Source: Dichelobacter nodosus
Lineage (GTDB): Bacteria > Pseudomonadota > Gammaproteobacteria > Cardiobacteriales > Cardiobacteriaceae
Length of the DNA: 35,482 nucleotides
Assembly (NCBI RefSeq): GCF_001263335.1
Contig: NZ_LGVW01000005.1
Span: 1-35,482 of the forward strand
Direction of reading: 5' to 3'
Below, piece by piece: positions 31,088-35,482 of the stretch. The notes beneath the pieces are model-generated. The model was not told where the DNA came from and searched no databases. It saw only the letters and a program-made list of their open reading frames with translations. The position numbers and the translations under genes were made by a program. How positions within the stretch are numbered: the stretch's first letter is position 1; each line of letters opens with the position of its first letter.

Positions 31088-31551
31088 AATTGTTCTCCTT
31101 TAATATGTAGGCTTAAGATAAATTTAAGCGGATAAAGACTGTATTTATTACGGTGGACGGCGCGCGGTGGCGTCACGGCGCGCAGGCGTTGACTGCTGCG
31201 TTTATCATCAGTAAAAGGTGCAAAGCTCATCAGCGCCGAAAGTACGCGTCCGAGCAATACGCCGGCTTGTTGCGGTTTGCCATCATTGCTGTAATCGAGT
31301 TCGGCAATAACGACTTGATAAGCAATATCAACGGTTTGATGGCGTGTTGAATTGCCGGCAGGTTGCAAAAGCTCGATGCCGTCAAAAGTCACAAAGGCAT
31401 AATGATTGCTGCCGGTGGTTTGCCCGTTGATGATTTTTTCTAAATCCACCGCGCCGCGCACGGCGCGAATTCCATCAACAGCAGCAATGCGCGCCACGAT
31501 GGCGTCCCAAGCGCTATTTAAATCTAAAGGGTCAATCGGCAAAGTAGGCAT
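31084..31551 (-). CDS. Tail terminator / gp37-like joining protein
   Basis: A 155-residue product with LNSAWDAIVARIAAVDGIRA at the N-terminus, a strand-rich centre (AYQVVIAELDYSNDG) and a basic C-terminus. Small proteins with this opening and place (after the gpG-like gene and before the tube) usually cap the tail and join it to the head. GGAG precedes the ATG, which lies 20 bases inside the upstream gene. Confidence 0.7.
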   Translation of the reverse strand: MPTLPIDPLDLNSAWDAIVARIAAVDGIRAVRGAVDLEKIINGQTTGSNHYAFVTFDGIELLQPAGNSTRHQTVDIAYQVVIAELDYSNDGKPQQAGVLLGRVLSALMSFAPFTDDKRSSQRLRAVTPPRAVHRNKYSLYPLKFILSLHIKGEQL

Positions 31552-31957
31552 GAATTATCTCCAGAATTTCTGCTTCTGCATCGGCTTCTAAACCTAAAAA
31601 TGGGCGGGCAGGAATAGCATCGCGTCCGCTTTGATGCGTGAGCGCATACACTAAATCGCTGCCGATGAGCACGCTGCTGTCGCCCATCAATTGGCTTTTA
31701 ATACTGGTTTTTAAGGCGCCGGTGTCGTTAAGCGGAAGATTGCCGCCATCACCGCCGCGGCGATGGGCACGCGGGCGTTTTAATGCTTGCCAGCTGCTGC
31801 CGTCGGGTGCGCGGGCTTGTTCAAAACGTAAGAGAGTATTGCTGACTTCGTTTTCGCCGATTTCAGTTAACAGCGGCGTTAAATCGGCACCGCGTGAAAC
31901 GAGTGCGCGCAAACGTTCGTGTGCTTCATCAAAACCAGAAACGCTTACAAAAATCAC
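31532..31957 (-). CDS. Phage virion morphogenesis protein (Mu gpG / P2 gpS family)
   Basis: A 141-residue product with the family layout: a helical start (DEAHERLRALVSRGADLTPL, LLTEIGENEVSNTLLRFEQ), then APDGSSWQALKRPRAHRRGG, LNDTGALKTSIKSQ and a C-terminal ARPFLGLEADAEAEIL. These proteins complete the tail for joining to the head. The start overlaps the upstream DUF1320 stop (ATGA). Confidence 0.88.
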   Translation of the reverse strand: MIFVSVSGFDEAHERLRALVSRGADLTPLLTEIGENEVSNTLLRFEQARAPDGSSWQALKRPRAHRRGGDGGNLPLNDTGALKTSIKSQLMGDSSVLIGSDLVYALTHQSGRDAIPARPFLGLEADAEAEILEIIHAYFAD

Positions 31958-32421
31958 GACTTCACCAACCCTTTAGCCAGCAAGTCATCGGTGAAAACGG
32001 GCGGGCTCGAAACCACCGCTAAACCGCTGACGCTGCTAACTGCCATTGGCGATGGTTTAATGTTTTTTTGCTGTTGTTCGTTGTGCGCGATGAGTGAGAC
32101 TTCACCACGGGCAACGCGTTCCAGCCATAAAATGGCATCTTGATAGCGTTTGCGCTGCACGCTTGTGCCATCTTCGACTTGGTCGTCGTGCAAACGATAA
32201 CGGGCGATGTCAGCAGCGTATGCAATAAGCACTGCCGGCAGTGTTTTCAAAGGTAAATCTAAAGCGCGGCTTAAATAGCTGTCGATGATGGCATTTGCGT
32301 CGCAGCAGGCGGCTAATAAACGCTCATGGTCAGGGCTTAAATCATCGATAGGCACGGCTAAAATTTGCGCTAATTCATCACGACCAAAACGCGTGATAAT
32401 GTCGGCGCCGGTGATATACAT
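31954..32421 (-). CDS. Gp36-like head-tail connector (DUF1320)
   Basis: A 155-residue product beginning MYITGADIITRFGRDELAQI, the usual start of Mu gp36/DUF1320 proteins. It continues with the helical YLSRALDLPLKTLPAVLIAYAADIARYRL and RYQDAILWLERVARGEV. The C-terminal 40 residues are loop-like. It joins the portal to the tail. AGGAG precedes the ATG, and it directly follows the capsid gene. Confidence 0.88.
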   Translation of the reverse strand: MYITGADIITRFGRDELAQILAVPIDDLSPDHERLLAACCDANAIIDSYLSRALDLPLKTLPAVLIAYAADIARYRLHDDQVEDGTSVQRKRYQDAILWLERVARGEVSLIAHNEQQQKNIKPSPMAVSSVSGLAVVSSPPVFTDDLLAKGLVKS

Positions 32422-32442
32422 AGCAATCTCCTAAAGCGCGGT

Positions 32443-33429
32443 TTAGATTTTGAAATGCATTAAGGTTTTAGGACGCAAACACAAGGGCAACGGCGCGGAT
32501 TCGGTATAAACACTAATGCCGCGCTTATGCGCTAAATCTTCGATATCGATATAAAACGGGCGTGCTATTTGGTTGACAGCGCTCATTAAGGTACCGGTAG
32601 CGTTATAACGGGTAAAACCGCGTTGCATACCTTCTAAATAAGCATGCGCTTCACCGTCGGCAATAACGGGTTTGCCGTCGATTTCGTAGTGATAAACTTC
32701 GAAAATAAAGCCGTTCCATTGAAAGGTATCAACGGGCAAATTACGCGCGAAAGCATTTTCTTGATAACGCTCAAAGGCTTCATGCGCGGATTTATGCGCG
32801 ATAACGCTATCGAAAAAACCACGCGAACATAACACGCGCGCTTGGGTGCAGGTGTCGCCGGCTAAACCGTCTTTCATGATGCGCAAGGTTTTCGCGAATT
32901 GTTGACCGATATCAGCAGCGGCGGCGTCAATGGTGGTTAACGGTTCGCTGATGCCCAATTCTTTAAACAAATCAAATAAAACTGTTTCACCATCGGCATC
33001 AATGATTTTGCCTTTGATGGCGCCGAGCATGAGGTGCTCGATGGTGAGGTCGTGCATTTCGCGGTGTGTTGCAATTTCTTCCTGCATCGCTTCTGCATTC
33101 GAAAGCAGCGCATCACGTGTGCCCACTTTGCGCACATCTTGGATTTGCTCGCTGCGGATAGTGGTTTCTAAATTTAACAGCGGCGGCGTAAAAGTCCGGA
33201 CGGTGCTTCCTTTGCCGTAGGCTCTAACATTAGCCGCACCGACGCGGCTATTAGCCGGAATCAATTTGAGCTCTTTATCGGTAAATTCAACCATCACGCT
33301 GGTAGTGGTTAAATTTTTATCTTGGAATAAACCGCTGTTTAATAAACGATACGGTACATTGGGTTTGCTGTTGACGGCTTCATCAAGTTCAGCTTGAGTT
33401 AGCCCGAGTTTACTTAAAACGTCTGCCAT
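32443..33429 (-). CDS. Major capsid protein (lambda gpE family)
   Basis: The 328-residue product builds the phage head. It shows the gpE-family features FTDKELKLIPANSRVGAA, RTFTPPLLNLETTIRSEQIQ, EEIATHREMHDLTIEHLMLG and, late, EGMQRGFTRYNATGTL. The N-terminal 20 residues (MADVLSKLGLTQAELDEAVN) look like a removable helical lead. GGAG precedes the ATG. Decoration and protease-scaffold genes are directly upstream. Confidence 0.88.
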   Translation of the reverse strand: MADVLSKLGLTQAELDEAVNSKPNVPYRLLNSGLFQDKNLTTTSVMVEFTDKELKLIPANSRVGAANVRAYGKGSTVRTFTPPLLNLETTIRSEQIQDVRKVGTRDALLSNAEAMQEEIATHREMHDLTIEHLMLGAIKGKIIDADGETVLFDLFKELGISEPLTTIDAAAADIGQQFAKTLRIMKDGLAGDTCTQARVLCSRGFFDSVIAHKSAHEAFERYQENAFARNLPVDTFQWNGFIFEVYHYEIDGKPVIADGEAHAYLEGMQRGFTRYNATGTLMSAVNQIARPFYIDIEDLAHKRGISVYTESAPLPLCLRPKTLMHFKI

Positions 33430-33431
33430 GA

Positions 33432-34253
33432 TTATTTACTCCATTTTATGGGGTTTTCCCGTTCGGGGGTTGGGGTGGGATAGGCATTAATGCTTAATGC
33501 CGCGGTTTGTTTTTGTTGCAGCACAAATTGCTCAAGCATCACCTCAAAAGTTTCACCTTCAATAACCGCAAGTTGCGCGGCGGCTACATCGGCGATGCCA
33601 AGCGCTTTTAAGCGTGATAGGCGCGCCGATTGCGCTTGGTCGTTAAGTTGCTTTTTGAGCTGTTCAGCTTCGGCACGCGCTGCGGAAAGTTCGGCGCAAA
33701 CGCGTTCATATTCAGCATTTTGTTCATCTTGCTCATCGGCATTTTGTTCGGCGACTTTTAAGGTGTCGTCGGGTTTGTGGTTCAGCGATAACAGGCTGAC
33801 GTACGTGTTGCCATCAACGCCGAGGGTGCAAAAGCTGACTTCACGAATCAACGCGTTTTCAAAGACCAACACGTTATCTTGTTCAATGGCTTGCCCGTTG
33901 AGCATGTCGCCGCTTTTGCGCTCGCTGATGCGGTCGCTTTCAACGAATACGGATAACTGCCATTCTTTGCCCGTTTCAGCATCGGCAATGATTTCTTGCG
34001 CAATGCTTTTGTTATCCAGCAAAGTGCCGTCGATGATGAGCTTGCCTTCTTGCGCGCGCAGTTTGCCGAAACCGATGGGCGTTTGTGGGTCGTGCTCTAA
34101 CAAGATGGGCACTTGTTTATCCAGCTTTTGAATGCTGCTGATATCAATGCCGATGGTGCTATCGCCGTAAGATAACGTGGTGCCGCTGTAGGCGACGCCG
34201 GTAAATTCGCGCCCCGTCAGCGAGAGGCGCAACGATAAAATGATTTCATTCAT
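33432..34253 (-). CDS. Prohead protease fused to scaffold-like coiled coil
   Basis: The 273-residue product combines two functions. Residues about 10-160 resemble a prohead serine protease: candidate catalytic His in VPILLEHDPQTPIG and Ser in KEWQLSVFVES, with REVSFCTLGVDGNTY after it. Residues about 175-270 are a charged coiled coil (AEYERVCAELSAARAEAEQL, KKQLNDQAQS) and a tail like the scaffolding part of phage proteases. This arrangement assembles the procapsid and then digests the scaffold. GAGGT precedes the ATG. The catalytic assignment is from motif look. Confidence 0.75.
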   Translation of the reverse strand: MNEIILSLRLSLTGREFTGVAYSGTTLSYGDSTIGIDISSIQKLDKQVPILLEHDPQTPIGFGKLRAQEGKLIIDGTLLDNKSIAQEIIADAETGKEWQLSVFVESDRISERKSGDMLNGQAIEQDNVLVFENALIREVSFCTLGVDGNTYVSLLSLNHKPDDTLKVAEQNADEQDEQNAEYERVCAELSAARAEAEQLKKQLNDQAQSARLSRLKALGIADVAAAQLAVIEGETFEVMLEQFVLQQKQTAALSINAYPTPTPERENPIKWSK

Positions 34254-34263
34254 GAGGTACCTC

Positions 34264-34662
34264 TTAGGGTTTGACGCCGCGTTGCACGTCTACGGATTTC
34301 TTCAAAATGATATTTAAGGGTGGGAAAAAATTACCGTAGAATTCAAACGCGCCACCTTTAGCAAATGATGCCGCCGTCACATGATTTAATTTATCAATGA
34401 GAATTACGGCAAAGCGAACGACGAGCGCGAACTTCGCACCGGCTGCCACATCTTCCAAAGCAAAGCCGATTTTGGGCGCATCGCCGGTGGACGGTGGCGG
34501 TGGAGTGCCGTCTTTAAGCACTTCAAAATTGACGCCATCGGTAGCAAGCACCACATCGCCGGCTTTAATGGCAGCTTTAGCGATGCCGATTTCGCGCGAG
34601 ACGTGGGGATTGGCTTCCCAATGGAGGAACTGGGGACGTTCGTAAGGAATCGTTTCAGTCAT
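34264..34662 (-). CDS. Head decoration protein (lambda gpD-like)
   Basis: A 132-residue product with SREIGIAKAAIKAGDVVLAT, LEDVAAGAKFALVVRFAVIL and a proline-rich loop (GTPPPPSTGDAPK). The mix of small beta strands and the place next to the protease and capsid genes fits a gpD-type trimer that stabilises the filled head. AAGGAG lies five bases before the ATG. Twin terminators lie just upstream. Confidence 0.78.
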   Translation of the reverse strand: MTETIPYERPQFLHWEANPHVSREIGIAKAAIKAGDVVLATDGVNFEVLKDGTPPPPSTGDAPKIGFALEDVAAGAKFALVVRFAVILIDKLNHVTAASFAKGGAFEFYGNFFPPLNIILKKSVDVQRGVKP

Positions 34663-34674
34663 TTTGGCTCCTTA

Positions 34675-34700
34675 AAATAAAAAGCCCTCAAAACGAGGGC
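34675..34700 (-). terminator. Second of two tandem late terminators
   Basis: GCCCTC/GAGGGC (34684-34700) with a 5-nt loop, followed on the minus strand by a T-rich tract (34683-34675). It lies 13 bases before the decoration gene. Confidence 0.75.
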
Positions 34701-34703
34701 AAT

Positions 34704-34727
34704 AAAAAAGCCAGCTTTAAGCTGGCT
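34704..34727 (-). terminator. First of two tandem late terminators
   Basis: AGCCAGC/GCTGGCT (34709-34727) with a 5-nt loop, followed on the minus strand by six T (34709-34704). It lies 27 bases after the stop of the 140-residue gene. Confidence 0.8.
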
Positions 34728-34753
34728 GCTGGGGGAATAAATAGGGTTAATGG

Positions 34754-35176
34754 TTAGAAGACAACGCCGAATTTTTCCATTTCTTCTAATTTTTCGCCGT
34801 AGGCTTCAAACTCTTCTTTGGTGCCTAAGAAGACATTAATTGGAGGTATATCTTCGCATAAGCCGGCAAGGCAAGGCGCATAAGGATAAAGCTCTTTGGG
34901 AAAATATTTGTCTGTATCAGAGCCTCTAATCTTGGGCAGGTGGTTCCCAGCCATGGCGGTATATAAACAGGCAGTAAACTGATAAATATCGCGGTAGGGG
35001 TCAGTGATATCAATACCAACGTAAATACTGGTGCCACCGCCCCAACGCCCCCAAGACTTCGCATCAGCGATTGTCTCATCAATAACTTTTTTTATCTCTT
35101 CATCTTCGTAGGTAAAAATACCCTTATCGGTATCCAGAGAAGCTGGTAACTCGTTCAAAGTAAACTCATATTTCAT
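34754..35176 (-). CDS. Acidic protein after the MuF-like gene, possible immunity partner
   Basis: A 140-residue, strongly acidic product, MKYEFTLNELPASLDTDKGI..., SWGRWGGGTSIYVGIDITD, ending KLEEMEKFGVVF. I do not recognise a family. Its ATG overlaps the stop of the upstream head gene in ATGA, so it is coupled, and two terminators follow directly, which isolate the pair from the rest of the head operon. Small acidic proteins coupled to the end of a MuF-type gene are immunity proteins in polymorphic MuF toxin systems. Here that is only an inference. It could also be a minor structural or regulatory protein. Confidence 0.7.
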   Translation of the reverse strand: MKYEFTLNELPASLDTDKGIFTYEDEEIKKVIDETIADAKSWGRWGGGTSIYVGIDITDPYRDIYQFTACLYTAMAGNHLPKIRGSDTDKYFPKELYPYAPCLAGLCEDIPPINVFLGTKEEFEAYGEKLEEMEKFGVVF

Positions 35177-35482
35177 GGCTGATACCTCAATAATAAGCCT
35201 AATGCCAAGTATAACACTTCAGGGTCTTTGTGATGCAAATGATAAACTCTCCATTTTTCGCTATGGCTTTTGTAAGCAGAACCGGCTAATAAATATTGAT
35301 AAGCCATGGTCATCATTTCGAGTGGTTTGGGTTCGTCATCGCTGCCATAGTTTTTCCCAAAATATAGGTTAAAAAAGTGGTCAGCGCGTCCTTTTTCTCT
35401 CGCGTTATATACAGGTTTTTCGCCTTGCTCTTTTAAGATGTCATTGAGCGGTCGCGTTTTTTCGCCGCGCGTGCGGTCAAGC
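35173..35482 (-). CDS. C-terminal end of a MuF/SPP1-gp7-like head morphogenesis protein (partial)
   Basis: Only the last 102 residues are inside the window; the gene runs off the right edge. They begin LDRTRGEKTRPLNDILKEQG and continue with FFNLYFGKNYGSDDE, LEMMTMAYQYLLAG and the end HKDPEVLYLALGLLLRYQP. The phrases YxGKxYG, E-x-[MT]-[ST]-M and DPExxxLxLGLL resemble the C-terminal region of MuF-type minor head proteins. This fits the position between portal and capsid genes. The stop overlaps the next start (ATGA). The identity is from memory of the family and needs the missing N-terminus. Confidence 0.65.
   Translation of the reverse strand, partial: LDRTRGEKTRPLNDILKEQGEKPVYNAREKGRADHFFNLYFGKNYGSDDEPKPLEMMTMAYQYLLAGSAYKSHSEKWRVYHLHHKDPEVLYLALGLLLRYQP

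Noticed and set aside
1-35482. CRISPR arrays, tRNA genes, insertion sequences, rRNA.
   Set aside because: No regularly spaced direct repeats, cloverleaf, transposase or rRNA segments were recognised.

Overview
The window holds most of a temperate, tailed (siphovirus-like) prophage of a proteobacterium. Gene content is a lambda/Mu mosaic: a P4-type integrase, a lambdoid immunity region, and a Mu-like and lambda-like late block. Base composition is intermediate, with GCGC- and GCCGGC-rich codons. A gammaproteobacterial host is likely, but I cannot name the genus. Nothing in the window is clearly chromosomal. The left prophage end is probably within the first ~300 bases. The prophage continues past the right edge, where terminase, portal and lysis genes are expected.

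Layout. (1) 1-1591: left flank with direct repeats, integrase reading right, and its terminator. (2) 1678-7757: a leftward early operon. From its promoter it reads Cro, an HTH protein in the cII position, an O-like replication initiator with internal repeats, a DnaC-like loader, a tandem Icd/KilA-N/antirepressor module, an unknown gene, RusA, a Q-type antiterminator, a small protein resembling an ABC-3C middle component, and a stand-alone coiled coil. It ends at a terminator near 1678. Nearly all genes overlap by 1-8 bases. (3) 7758-7903: divergent promoter/operator region. (4) 7904-10440: the lysogenic unit, with a CI-type repressor carrying two HTH domains, a tiny ORF and a DUF4041/GIY-YIG protein. 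(5) 10494-18064: a rightward recombination/DNA-metabolism unit. It has Erf-type annealase, YqaJ-type exonuclease, SSB, an AlpA-like regulator, two unknown genes, an SF2 helicase and a beta-class DNA methyltransferase. It is driven by two promoters sharing the palindrome TTAAACATAAYGTTTAA. (6) 35482-18079: leftward late genes. They run from a MuF-like head protein end, a possible partner gene and twin terminators, through decoration protein, protease-scaffold, major capsid, head-tail joining and tail genes, a Dam-like methylase, a 1323-residue tape measure and tail-tip proteins.

How it works together: CI and Cro, which share a recognition-helix motif, compete at TGTGTA-type operators. Lytic entry expresses the leftward replication operon, ending with Q, which should release late transcription. 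The recombination unit supports replication and packaging. Two methyltransferases probably mark phage DNA.

Most interesting points: (a) the ABC-3C-like small protein plus orphan coiled coil after Q; (b) the tandem antirepressor module with repeated start regions and position-conserved but sequence-divergent palindromes; (c) a tail-tip protein with eleven ~14-residue repeats each ending in Cys; (d) a MuF end/overlapping small gene/twin-terminator cassette in the late operon; (e) a possible OOP-like antisense RNA; (f) the twin-promoter operator.
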